This document shows positions 10,137-17,522 of a DNA stretch of 64,000 bases, piece after piece. The position numbers and the translations under genes were made by a program. Position 1 is the stretch's first letter. Each line of letters opens with the position of its first letter. Origin of the DNA: Pectobacterium zantedeschiae (GTDB lineage Bacteria; Pseudomonadota; Gammaproteobacteria; Enterobacterales; Enterobacteriaceae); contig NZ_NWTM01000001.1 in NCBI RefSeq assembly GCF_004137795.1, positions 1,291,229-1,355,228 of the forward strand, read 5' to 3'. The notes under the pieces were generated by a model. That model was given only the letters and a program-made list of their open reading frames with translations, was not told where the DNA came from and did no database searches.

Positions 10137-10394
10137 TCAGGCAGGAAAATAGGTTATTGAGTGTTCAGGCGTGTCATTTTTCGCTCGGATCACGACATCC
10201 CAAATTCCTGTATAAGGTACGGTTAAATACACTTCACCTTCCGCATAACGGCAAATAGAGTCCTGAGTAGCACTATTCTCTTCAGTCATGGTTTCCTGTT
10301 CACCATTGCTCATTTGCACTTCAAATGTATTAGCACACCGGACAATTACCGTATCACCACCAAACAGACTTAAACACGTGCGAATTACAGACAT
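10137..10394 (-). CDS. Small protein, possibly DUF1883-like
   Basis: The product is 85 residues, starting at MSVIRTCLSLFGG behind GGAGG on the minus strand. Upstream in-frame methionines have no such site. The pattern GDTVIVRC near the N-terminus and LTVPYTGIWDVVIRA near the C-terminus recalls the DUF1883 beta-sandwich fold, but the match is weak. No signal peptide is present and the function is unknown. A CRP-like palindrome lies about 105 bp upstream. Confidence 0.6.
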   Translation of the reverse strand: MSVIRTCLSLFGGDTVIVRCANTFEVQMSNGEQETMTEENSATQDSICRYAEGEVYLTVPYTGIWDVVIRAKNDTPEHSITYFPA

Positions 10395-10498
10395 ACATCC
10401 TCCGCGACACGCAGTCATGCGTATACTTAATGAAACGAATTTATTGGTTATATTTCCCACAACGGGATTTCCATAAGAGCAAAATGCATACTGTCGGA

Positions 10499-10516
10499 TT
10501 GTGATTTAGATCAAGT
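10499..10516 (-). promoter_or_regulatory. CRP/FNR-like site upstream of the DUF1883-like gene
   Basis: TTGTGATTTAGATCAAGT has the CRP layout TGTGA-N6-TCA with 8 of 10 core positions conserved, and its centre TTTAGATC is close to the CRP consensus centre. It also partly fits an FNR box. It lies between the divergent small gene and rdgA and could serve either. Confidence 0.4.
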
Positions 10517-10660
10517 GACACACATGTTTAAGTCAAATCAGGTGATGGAATAAGACGATACTATGACAGCCTGACATTTATTAGGATTTTTGATAGTCAG
10601 GCGATAGTGTTTATTTTGACGTTATCTCATACATCCACGCGGGTTCCCTCGCGCGGAATA

Positions 10661-10674
10661 ACAACTTAAATTGT
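10661..10674 (+). promoter_or_regulatory. Second RdgA-type operator (distal)
   Basis: ACAACTTAAATTGT matches the pattern ACAAC-N4-GTTGT of the proximal rdgA operator at 9 of 10 half-site positions. It lies 128 bp before the rdgA start, so a repressor bound here could cooperate with the proximal site. Confidence 0.5.
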
Positions 10675-10761
10675 TTTAATGGTTGTATTTATGATGTTCT
10701 TTGCACACCGACAATACATAGCTTTGGTTTTTTTAAACAAGATTAATATCCACTTGATAAA

Positions 10762-10779
10762 TTACAACCTAGGTTGTAA
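10762..10779 (+). promoter_or_regulatory. rdgA promoter with perfect palindromic operator
   Basis: TTACAACCTAGGTTGTAA is a perfect 18-bp palindrome. It sits between a -35-like TTGATA (10754-10759) and a -10-like TAAATT (10777-10782), so a dimer bound here would block RNA polymerase. RdgA repressor autoregulation is the natural inference. The rdgA ATG is only 6 bases past the -10-like element and has no ribosome site, which suggests a leaderless mRNA. Confidence 0.75.
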
Positions 10780-10788
10780 ATTGAACGA

Positions 10789-11523
10789 ATGAAAACGACA
10801 CTTGCAGAACGATTAAAGACCGCCAGGACTGCACAAGGGCTTAGCCAAAAAGCACTTGGCGACATGATTGGTGTATCTCAGGCCGCCATACAGAAGATTG
10901 AGGGGGGGAAAGCGTCGCAGACAACCAAAATTGTTGAGCTTTCCAATGCCCTCCACATTCGCCCTGAATGGTTGGCAAATGGCGAAGGCCCAATGCATAG
11001 CGACAGTGTGGTTCGATCACTCCAGGAATCAAGTATTCCGCCAGCATCAAAATGGGGCACCGTATCAGCTTGGGACAGCACGACAGAATTATCAGAGGAC
11101 GAGGTGGAAGTGCCTTTTTTAAAGGATATTGAGTTTGCCTGCGGCGACGGACGCATTCAAAGTGAGGATTACAACGACTTTAAGCTCCGTTTCTCCAAAG
11201 CCACGCTGCGTAAGGTCGGTGCAAATACTGACGGTTCAGGCGTTCTTTGTTTCCCGGCAGCGGGTGACAGTATGGAACCCATCATCCCGGATGGCACCAC
11301 CGTCGCAGTTGATACCAACAACAAACGCATCATTGATGGAAAGCTCTACGCCATTGCTCAGGAGGGCAGCGGCAACGATAAGCTCAAGCGAATCAAACAA
11401 CTTTACCGCAAACCTGGCGGTCTCCTCGTCATCCATAGCTTTAACCGCGATGCTGACGAAGAAGCCTACGAATCGGAGGTCGAGATCATCGGCCGAGTGT
11501 TCTGGTATTCGGTACTCCTATAG
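10789..11523 (+). CDS. rdgA: CI/LexA-type SOS repressor RdgA
   Basis: The 244-residue protein has an N-terminal XRE helix-turn-helix (about 5-62, with SQKALGDMIGVSQAAIQKIE) and a C-terminal S24 self-cleaving domain with catalytic Ser161 in GDSMEP and Lys200 in LKRIKQ. The probable cleavage bond is Cys118-Gly119, the same pair used by UmuD rather than the Ala-Gly of LexA. RdgA is known in Pectobacterium carotovorum as the RecA-sensitive repressor of rdgB, which activates pectin lyase and carotovoricin genes upon DNA damage. Length, domain order and the Mor-type gene next door support the identification. A terminator hairpin follows. Confidence 0.92.
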   Translation: MKTTLAERLKTARTAQGLSQKALGDMIGVSQAAIQKIEGGKASQTTKIVELSNALHIRPEWLANGEGPMHSDSVVRSLQESSIPPASKWGTVSAWDSTTELSEDEVEVPFLKDIEFACGDGRIQSEDYNDFKLRFSKATLRKVGANTDGSGVLCFPAAGDSMEPIIPDGTTVAVDTNNKRIIDGKLYAIAQEGSGNDKLKRIKQLYRKPGGLLVIHSFNRDADEEAYESEVEIIGRVFWYSVLL

Positions 11524-11571
11524 CTCGTTATAGGTGAGTTTTCGCTTAGGTGCTATCGGTTTTCCTCTCAA

Positions 11572-11606
11572 AAGCCAGTGAGCCAATTCGAGCACTGGCT
11601 TTGTTT
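11572..11606 (+). terminator. rdgA terminator
   Basis: An AAGCCAGTG / CACTGGCTT stem with a 12-base loop is followed by TTGTTT, 48 bp after the rdgA stop. This is typical rho-independent architecture. Confidence 0.7.
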
Positions 11607-11662
11607 CATACTTCAAAAACGTTTACCCTCGCTCAGATAACCTTACCCACGCGTAACAGTTT

Positions 11663-11761
11663 TATACAATCACCGTGCTATTGTTTCATCAACCCTTGTT
11701 GATGTTGTGTTATTCCTCCTGTCTATGTGTTTCTTTCCCGCCTTACGGCGGGATTTTTTTT
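11663..11761 (+). ncRNA. Candidate small RNA between rdgA and rdgB
   Basis: After the rdgA terminator there is a -10-like TATACA (11663-11668), a hairpin CATCAAC-CCTT-GTTGATG (11687-11704), a C/T-rich single-stranded tract containing CTCCT, and a strong terminator (TCCCGCC-TTAC-GGCGGGA then 7-8 T). A terminator with no reading frame in front of it implies a short independent transcript of about 85-90 nt. The -35 region is poor and I recognise no known small-RNA family, so this is an inference. Confidence 0.4.
11736..11761 (+). terminator. Strong rho-independent terminator upstream of rdgB
   Basis: A 7-bp GC-rich perfect stem with the tetraloop TTAC is directly followed by ATTTTTTTT. It does not belong to rdgA, which already has its own terminator. 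Confidence 0.85.
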
Positions 11762-11847
11762 GCTTCTCTGTGACTTCCCCTACATGCCGCTTTGCAGCTG
11801 CCCTCAGGCATAACAACCAAAAACAACCCAAATTAAAACTAAAGATG

Positions 11848-11876
11848 TTGACATTAAAACAACTATAGTTTTAAAT
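11848..11876 (+). promoter_or_regulatory. rdgB promoter with RdgA-type operator in the spacer
   Basis: A consensus -35 TTGACA (11848-11853) is separated by 17 bp from TTAAAT (11871-11876). The spacer contains ACAACTATAGTTTT (11859-11872), which matches the rdgA operator pattern ACAAC-N4-GTTGT at 9 of 10 half-site positions and lies at nearly the same distance from its -35. This arrangement fits repression of rdgB by RdgA with release after RecA-driven cleavage. Confidence 0.78.
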
Positions 11877-11965
11877 GAACACATAACGCGGTTGTTATCC
11901 CTTGAGATAGCAATGCTCGAATCCTCACATAGCTGTAATTATTTTCTTTAAGGATAAGGTAATTT

Positions 11966-12316
11966 ATGACTGAGCCACAATTTCGCAGTAAAGGTCCTGA
12001 GCTTCTGGTCGAACTTTCTCAACACGTTGCCGATACGGTCAAAAATGTCACAGAGTTGGACCCACAAACAGCCGAGCTGGTCGGCAATGCCGTTGCCAAA
12101 CACATGATGACCGTATGGGGCGGACAAAACGTGTATTTCCCAATGGGAATATCCTGGCGAGCTTCCCAGCGCGATCTGCAAATCTATGAAGAATTCGATG
12201 GCCGTAATCATAGTGCCCTGGCTAAAAAATATAATGTCTCACTACAATGGATTTATAAAATTGTCAGAACCATGAGAAAAGATGAGGTACAAGCAAAACA
12301 AAAGAACCAAGCATAA
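11966..12316 (+). CDS. rdgB: Mor/C-type transcription activator RdgB
   Basis: The 116-residue protein belongs to the Mor transcription activator family of phage Mu: an acidic N-terminal dimerisation part, a central VWGGQNVYFP loop, and a C-terminal helix-turn-helix (about 72-105, with YEEFDGRNHSALAKKYNVSLQWIYKIV). In P. carotovorum RdgB is the activator of pectin lyase and of carotovoricin and lysis genes during the SOS response. It has an AAGGATAAGG ribosome site. Its 5' region carries an RdgA-type operator and a good promoter. The genes it activates are not in the window. Confidence 0.93.
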   Translation: MTEPQFRSKGPELLVELSQHVADTVKNVTELDPQTAELVGNAVAKHMMTVWGGQNVYFPMGISWRASQRDLQIYEEFDGRNHSALAKKYNVSLQWIYKIVRTMRKDEVQAKQKNQA

Positions 12317-12436
12317 TTAAAAAGTAATAATAAAAAAATATTAATAAAGATAACAATTTCTAACTTTAATAAAAAACGACCTAAATAACCCCAGTTACGA
12401 ATAATTCTACAAAGAGTTTTTATACACTAATGCCTG

Positions 12437-12461
12437 CCAGCATACGATGTTTAACGTATGC
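12437..12461 (+). repeat. Inverted repeat downstream of rdgB
   Basis: GCATACG and CGTATGC form a 7-bp stem with an 8-base loop in AT-rich sequence about 120 bp after rdgB. Together with the terminator at 12500 it may be part of the rdgB 3' untranslated region. Nothing else is recognisable between 12317 and 12740. Confidence 0.4.
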
Positions 12462-12499
12462 CTGATATATTAAATATAATATTTCCAGGTAATTAATAG

Positions 12500-12531
12500 A
12501 ATGGGTACGATTGCGTACCCATTATTTTTAT
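12500..12531 (+). terminator. Terminator downstream of rdgB
   Basis: A 10-bp perfect stem AATGGGTACG / CGTACCCATT with loop ATTG is followed by ATTTTTAT. It is about 185 bp past the rdgB stop, leaving a long 3' untranslated region or a separate short transcript. Confidence 0.75.
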
Positions 12532-12757
12532 ATTTCTGTCGATTTACTTTTAGAAGAAAAATATTATCGAGCCATATAATGAAGAGTGCACTATCCCCCA
12601 CCTTCTAATACAAACCAATCCGCTAAGAAACCCACAAACATGCATTTTCAATGCACAAATCAATTTTTAACCGTTAAAGGCATGATAACGTTGCCCCACA
12701 ATCCCGTCGATGCGTTGAAAGCACCAAATGAAAAAATAAATGGGAGCAATGAGTTCA

Positions 12758-13867
12758 ATGAGTGAGAAAGTGAGAAAACGGTGGCAACGCCGATACGGAA
12801 CCACTGGCGGTAAACTTCCCTGGAACGACTGGCGTAACGCTCTGACCTGGCGCAGAGCAACACAGATTCTGCTACTGACGATCAACGTCTATATCGGCGT
12901 CACCTTCTATTTTTGGGTACGCTATTTTGAAACCGGTGGTACGAGCCTCTATATGTCGAGGCCTGGCGGTATTGAGGGTTGGCTACCTATTGCCGGATTG
13001 ATGAACGTTAAGTTCATGTGGGAAACCAGCAATTTTCCTCCTATCCATCTTGCGTCAATGCTATTACTTCTCGCATTTATTCTCACCAGCCTGTTACTGA
13101 AGAAATCGTTCTGCTCCTGGCTGTGCCCTATCGGTACAATTTCTGAGTGGATAGGTATATTGGGGGGAAAAATATTCGGGCGCCACTTCATTCTTCCTAA
13201 GTGGCTTGATATTACGCTGCGCTGTCTGAAATATCTGTTATTAAGTTTTTTCCTCTATATCGCCTTATCAATGCCAGCACAGAGCATTTATATGTTCCTG
13301 ATGTCACCCTATGGGTTAATCGCCGATGTTAAAATGCTCGGCTTTTTCCGTAATATAGGAAACATCACACTAGCCTTTGTTTTTCTGTTTACGTTTGCCA
13401 GCCTGTTTGTCCGCCATTTCTGGTGCCGCTATCTATGCCCTTACGGTGCGCTCCTGGGAGTATTTTCGCTGCTCTCCCCTTTCAAGATCCGCCGAAATAC
13501 CACCAGTTGTATCGACTGTGGCAAGTGTTCGAAGGCCTGTCCGTCTAATATCCCGGTGGATAAGCTGATTCAGGTGAGAACAGCCGAATGCACAGCCTGC
13601 ATGACTTGTGTCGAATCCTGCCCAGTGGCATCAACACTTCATTTCTCACTAGTGACGCCTTCAGGATCACAGCTAAAAGACAACAAGGCAGCCAAACCGC
13701 TATGGCGACAAACTGCGCTGTCTGGTATTGCAATGACAGTGTTGGTGCTCGGTATCCTTTTCGGCATGATCGGCTTTGCAATGTACATCGGCGGCTGGGA
13801 CAGTCCGATTCCCGAACATATATACTTCCGACTCATCCCCGGCTCACAGAGCATTGGTCACCCGTGA
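12758..13867 (+). CDS. yccM: Membrane 4Fe-4S protein YccM (NapH/NosR-like)
   Basis: The 369-residue protein has about five membrane segments, two CxxxCP motifs facing the membrane (CSWLCP, CRYLCP) and two classical 4Fe-4S motifs (CIDCGKCSKACP and CTACMTCVESCP). It is therefore a membrane electron-transfer protein of the NapH family. It matches E. coli YccM closely (TTGGKLPWNDWRNA, RPGGIEGWLPIAGLMN, C-terminal LIPxxxxIGHP). The start was chosen at MSEKVRKRWQ by comparison with YccM; in-frame ATGs 9 and 18 bases upstream (12749 and 12740) are alternatives, and a GGGAG precedes all but the first. Its electron donor and acceptor are unknown. Confidence 0.9.
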   Translation: MSEKVRKRWQRRYGTTGGKLPWNDWRNALTWRRATQILLLTINVYIGVTFYFWVRYFETGGTSLYMSRPGGIEGWLPIAGLMNVKFMWETSNFPPIHLASMLLLLAFILTSLLLKKSFCSWLCPIGTISEWIGILGGKIFGRHFILPKWLDITLRCLKYLLLSFFLYIALSMPAQSIYMFLMSPYGLIADVKMLGFFRNIGNITLAFVFLFTFASLFVRHFWCRYLCPYGALLGVFSLLSPFKIRRNTTSCIDCGKCSKACPSNIPVDKLIQVRTAECTACMTCVESCPVASTLHFSLVTPSGSQLKDNKAAKPLWRQTALSGIAMTVLVLGILFGMIGFAMYIGGWDSPIPEHIYFRLIPGSQSIGHP

Positions 13868-13964
13868 ATAATGGCTAGGTCAACTGTAAGCATCCCGCTA
13901 AACCGAACCATTCACTTTTAGAGATTTTCCGGCATACCGATTGTGTCCCATTGAGGAGCTCGGT

Positions 13965-14114
13965 ATGCGTAAAACCCGATTCACTGAACACCAGATCATT
14001 GCCGTTTTGAAGTCTGTCGAAGCTGGACGGACCGTCAAAGATGTCTGCTGCGAAGCAGGGATATCTGAGATTTCGTACTATATCTATGGACTACCTCCGT
14101 TCTGCAAGCACTGA
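13965..14114 (+). pseudogene. IS3-family transposase OrfA fragment
   Basis: The 49-codon frame behind TGAGGAG begins MRKTRFTEHQIIAVLKSVEAG and keeps the OrfA helix-turn-helix start (typical of the IS3 family, IS407 group). The similarity stops around codon 41, after which unrelated residues lead to a stop. OrfB is missing and no terminal repeats are visible. It is a remnant, marking past transposition between yccM and the bacteriocin. Confidence 0.85.
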
Positions 14115-14521
14115 ATCTGGTCTTGGGTTATTGCTTACATCATCTATCCGGCATTGATTACCGCGCCCACCGTCGCATCGGAAACATCCACATTCCTCAG
14201 ATTGTTCAGCAGAGCTCCCAGACCCTACACAGTTTCTTCACCTGTCAATTATCAATATCAACACTCACGTTATTACTCCTGCATGTCTATTTGTCTGATA
14301 GATCCGAAAGGGAAAAGGCGTATCGTTGCCCATACGAATAAGCGCTCTAACAAAAACGCTTATCGGCACAAATAAAAAAACCTTCCGAAGAGGGCCTATA
14401 CCAAATTTGTGGTATAAAAAACCGGAGCAGCTTTTTAAGGCATACTCCGGTATCTTGCGCGAATTTAGCGCGTATTAATCATTAGTACAAGTTCAAGAGA
14501 CTGAATTTATTAAAATTCTGA
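14115..14521. other. Non-coding stretch between IS remnant and immunity gene
   Basis: No credible gene is visible. Short plus-strand frames at 14123-14375 have no family resemblance and no ribosome site. An inverted repeat ACCGGAG / CTCCGGT near 14420-14451 could act as a terminator for the immunity gene on the minus strand. The rest looks like decayed mobile-element sequence. Confidence 0.45.
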
Positions 14522-14851
14522 CTACTTAGAAAACCCCACGATTGTGATGATAAAGGCGTTATATCCTTGAGAAACGTCGTCATTGATATTTTCGATGGCC
14601 CTATCATTGTTCTTTTTAATTTCACCTTCATCCGTTAGCTTATCTAGGCCATCCCACCGAGTATTCACATCAGGTCTGAAGCCTGGATTCAACCAGTGAC
14701 CACCTTCTATCATTCCGATTGGTAGATTACGTTTCGCCGCTTCCTGGCATACTTCAATGGCTGCTTTTGGTGACAACTTCATGACAGCGTTACCAGACAA
14801 TTCAAAGAAGAATTTACCTTCGCTAAAGAAGCCTCTATTATTTTGTGTCAT
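14522..14851 (-). CDS. Colicin E5-type immunity protein
   Basis: The 109-residue product contains a stretch starting MKLSPKAAIEVCQEAAK, with GGHWLNPGFR and a C-terminal GYNAFIITI, matching colicin E5 immunity protein (83 residues) nearly throughout. ImmE5 protects by occupying the anticodon-mimic pocket of the tRNase. This version has about 24 extra N-terminal residues. The start at 14851 lies 3 bases past the toxin stop and has a GGGGAAAATAAG ribosome site; the ImmE5-equivalent methionine at 14782 has only a weak one. Both genes are on the minus strand, toxin first, as in colicin operons. Confidence 0.9.
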   Translation of the reverse strand: MTQNNRGFFSEGKFFFELSGNAVMKLSPKAAIEVCQEAAKRNLPIGMIEGGHWLNPGFRPDVNTRWDGLDKLTDEGEIKKNNDRAIENINDDVSQGYNAFIITIVGFSK

Positions 14852-14853
14852 TC

Positions 14854-16662
14854 TTATTTTCCCCAAATAATACGAGAATCATCCACCCATTCGGGATCGT
14901 TTTTATCGCTAACCTGAACAACTTCACCAGTCCTATCATTAACCACAACATATTTCCCTGATTCGCCATAGACAGAGGCAGGATCATTTCTACCTAAAAA
15001 ATCAGGAGGTGTTTTTTTGGGACTACGTTTGTCTTCAGCACTACCTTTTGCTCCTTTTGAAACGGCATCTCGAACATCTTTTTCCGTCCACCCGCGAGTT
15101 CCAAGTTGATCTCTGATTTTATCATCAAATTTTATATCAGGAGTTTTTCCTTTATTTTTTTCTTGCTCATCCTTCAGCTTTTGATCTGCCGTTTTTTTAT
15201 CCTGCTCAGCTTTTTTCCTACTTTCAATCGCAATAATCAGGGATTTTTCAGCGTTACTGATGAGCTCTTTGCTTTTTAGCAATTCACTGCGGAGATAACC
15301 GTAATATTCCAGAGCCTGCTCTTTGTATACGTCACCTAAGACAAACATCGTTTCGCTGGGATCATTCAGCATATCTTGTGAAAGATTGTTCACAGAATAT
15401 TTTGTAATGACATCATGCCAACTGATTTCGTCAGTAAGCAAAGCATCTGCCCCCAGTGCAAGAAGAGCGTTAAGTTTTGCAACTGAATCGACCAGAACAG
15501 AGAAGTTAAACTTTATCTGCGCATAATCCCCATATTCAGGGACATTATATATTTCGGGCCATTCGACTTTAGCCGGGTATTTCACTGGATCAGCTAACGT
15601 CAACCCATTAGGTGAAGTTTTAAGATTATTAAGTGCTAACTCAGCGTGCTTAACTCCTCGCTCAGCCTCCGCTTCTGCATTTATCGCATCCTGAACTTTA
15701 CGCTCTGCCGCTGCAACAGGATGTCGCAACAACCACTCCTGTTCACGGCGTTTAGCCTCTTCAACCTGCTTTTTCTCTTCCTCGGCGGTAACAATTTTTG
15801 AAAGAGACACGTACACAGGTTCATGATCGCTGCCAAAATCAATAAATGCATGGTGCGTATCAGCCACTGGCGTGGAAAGGAAAGAAGATACCTGGATATC
15901 GTCTTTTACTTTCGGTGGATTCTTTGCCAAAGCAGGCTGAGTTTTATCCAGTTTGATTTGAAGCGCGGGTTTATCAGCAATGATCTTCACCGAGTACACA
16001 CCAGGTACAGCCGTTTTCTCAGCTTTAACCACAGGAATATTCGCGACAGGTGAATTAACCGCTGGCTGAGTGAGGGTAAGTTGGCGACGTGAAAGCTCAG
16101 TATTAACGACACTCTGAGCCAGCAAACTGGCTGGAGCGGTTGGCAACGAGCGAATTTCGCCAACAGGCAGGCTGCTTACTAAATCTGCAGGCATTGCTGT
16201 AACACTGTAACCCGTATTTGGTACGCCTTTCTGAGCGGCTAACTGCGCTGCTAGCTGAGCCATCTTTGTCTGCTGCATCCCGTTAAACACAGGATCAATG
16301 CTATCAGGAGCAATATCTGATGGCATGATAGCACCGAGAATACCAACCAGTCTTCCTGCAACAGGAGCCGCTTTAAGCGCAAAATCAGCAACTTTCTTTA
16401 ATCCAACTTCAATAGCTGCCGTATTAAACGTAAAACCCCATACATCATCAATAAGGTAAACAGCAGGTGGTATAGCAAGGAACAGATAAGGATTTATCAC
16501 CGTTTGTTTTTCAGGGTTTTTACCATAATCAACCTGTGGATCAGACTTATCATTGTTCCTGTCACTCCCCCCCTTGCGGTCATCATTTGATACCCAACCG
16601 CCGCCGCCATCAACGGTCATTGTGTCTCCATCGTTTGAAGCATATAAACGGTACTTAATCAT
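14854..16662 (-). CDS. S-type bacteriocin with colicin E5-like tRNase domain
   Basis: The 602-residue protein opens with a Gly/Asn-rich leader (GDTMTVDGGGGWVSN), then a hydrophobic region near 50-115, a pyocin-S-like middle domain (about 165-290), coiled-coil stretches (about 295-345 and 455-505) and a C-terminal domain from about 506. That domain shows RGWTEKDV, RNDPASVY, YVVVNDRTGEVVQVSDKNDPEW, the pattern of the colicin E5 anticodon nuclease that cuts tRNAs with queuosine anticodons. The cognate immunity gene follows immediately. Two in-frame starts, 16662 and 16620, each have a GGAG ribosome site. A LexA box precedes it. No lysis gene is adjacent. Receptor and killing range are unknown. 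Confidence 0.9.
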   Translation of the reverse strand: MIKYRLYASNDGDTMTVDGGGGWVSNDDRKGGSDRNNDKSDPQVDYGKNPEKQTVINPYLFLAIPPAVYLIDDVWGFTFNTAAIEVGLKKVADFALKAAPVAGRLVGILGAIMPSDIAPDSIDPVFNGMQQTKMAQLAAQLAAQKGVPNTGYSVTAMPADLVSSLPVGEIRSLPTAPASLLAQSVVNTELSRRQLTLTQPAVNSPVANIPVVKAEKTAVPGVYSVKIIADKPALQIKLDKTQPALAKNPPKVKDDIQVSSFLSTPVADTHHAFIDFGSDHEPVYVSLSKIVTAEEEKKQVEEAKRREQEWLLRHPVAAAERKVQDAINAEAEAERGVKHAELALNNLKTSPNGLTLADPVKYPAKVEWPEIYNVPEYGDYAQIKFNFSVLVDSVAKLNALLALGADALLTDEISWHDVITKYSVNNLSQDMLNDPSETMFVLGDVYKEQALEYYGYLRSELLKSKELISNAEKSLIIAIESRKKAEQDKKTADQKLKDEQEKNKGKTPDIKFDDKIRDQLGTRGWTEKDVRDAVSKGAKGSAEDKRSPKKTPPDFLGRNDPASVYGESGKYVVVNDRTGEVVQVSDKNDPEWVDDSRIIWGK

Positions 16663-16688
16663 TGAAATTCTCCATCACAAAATGCCAA

Positions 16689-16708
16689 TACTGTATTTTT
16701 ATACAGCC
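16689..16708 (-). promoter_or_regulatory. LexA (SOS) box of the bacteriocin gene
   Basis: CTGT-ATTTTTAT-ACAG with a flanking TA is a near-perfect SOS box (consensus TACTGT-AT-rich-ACAGTA), centred about 37 bp before the 16662 start. SOS induction of bacteriocins is well established. Confidence 0.9.
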
Positions 16709-16782
16709 CGGCAATTATAGAGGCTTCTCTGATCTAGCTAAAGCATTCGCCTAATTTCATAAACACAGTTAATAAACTGATT

Positions 16783-17412
16783 TTAAAAATCTATTTTATC
16801 AATTCCCCCCTGAATACTCTGTGTCATCTGCGCGTTCAACGCCTCAATCTCCCGCGTCATGTTCTCCATATCCTGAAGAATACGACCCGTTTCTGCCTGC
16901 GTTTTAGCATCATCAAAGCGCTGGCTGTTTGCTAAGGTTTGCTCACGCTAAGCCACCTGCTGCTCTTCAGGTGTCATTTCATCCGGCGCTTTCGGCGTAC
17001 CCAGCGCACTGCGGATCCGCTCGATAAACTCCGCCTTCTTCGGCACACCCAGCAGTTCTACCCACATATCCAATACTGTAGCTTGCACCTGCGGTGGCAA
17101 ACCGGTGATAACCTGCGACATGCGCTCGGCCAGTTGTGATTTATAAGCTGGGGTTTGTTGGATCGGCGCAAGCGCAATGTGAGCACGTAGATGGGAAATA
17201 TCGTTAGTCATGCCACCATCGCCTTCGGATTCGTCATTGATGGTAAAGGACTTATGACGCCGCAGATCGTCACGGTTCACCACAACGGAATAATTCCGCC
17301 GGCGCGTCAGATCTTCCACCAAATACGACAGCAGCAATTGCCCAACTTGCTGGCAGGCAAACTGATAGTTATCGTTGATTTCCACTAGTGTCGTGGCGCT
17401 CTGCCAAACCAA
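16783..17412 (-). pseudogene. Remnant of a phage portal protein gene
   Basis: Read on the minus strand, the frame begins abruptly at about 17412 and encodes QLLLSYLVEDLTRRRNYSVVV, an AHIALAPIQQTPAYK segment and a DEMTPEEQQVA segment, matching the C-terminal part of P22-like portal proteins as I know them. After 154 codons an in-frame TAG interrupts it, then the same frame continues for about 53 codons (REQTLANSQRFDDAK..., ending GGIDKIDF) to a natural stop. The N-terminal half is missing. It is a dead piece of a prophage abutting the 3' end of icd. Confidence 0.75.
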
Positions 17413-17471
17413 AGTGGTTGTTTTTCACTCTATTTTACTGAGGGATTTTACTGAATGGCTTTTTAGATGTT

Positions 17472-17500
17472 AAAAATCAGCGAGAGCAAAGCGCCCCCGC
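17472..17500 (-). terminator. icd terminator
   Basis: On the minus strand GCGGGGGC pairs with GCTCTCGC using G-U wobble and is followed by TGATTTTTAA. It lies about 23 bp after the icd stop. Confidence 0.55.
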
Positions 17501-17522
17501 CGATCAATGTGATAACAGCAGA

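Noticed and set aside
13965..14114. Intact insertion sequence
   Set aside because: Only the first part of OrfA remains; OrfB and terminal inverted repeats are missing.
14123..14375. Two overlapping plus-strand frames of about 72 codons
   Set aside because: No ribosome site, no family resemblance, and located in decayed mobile-element sequence.
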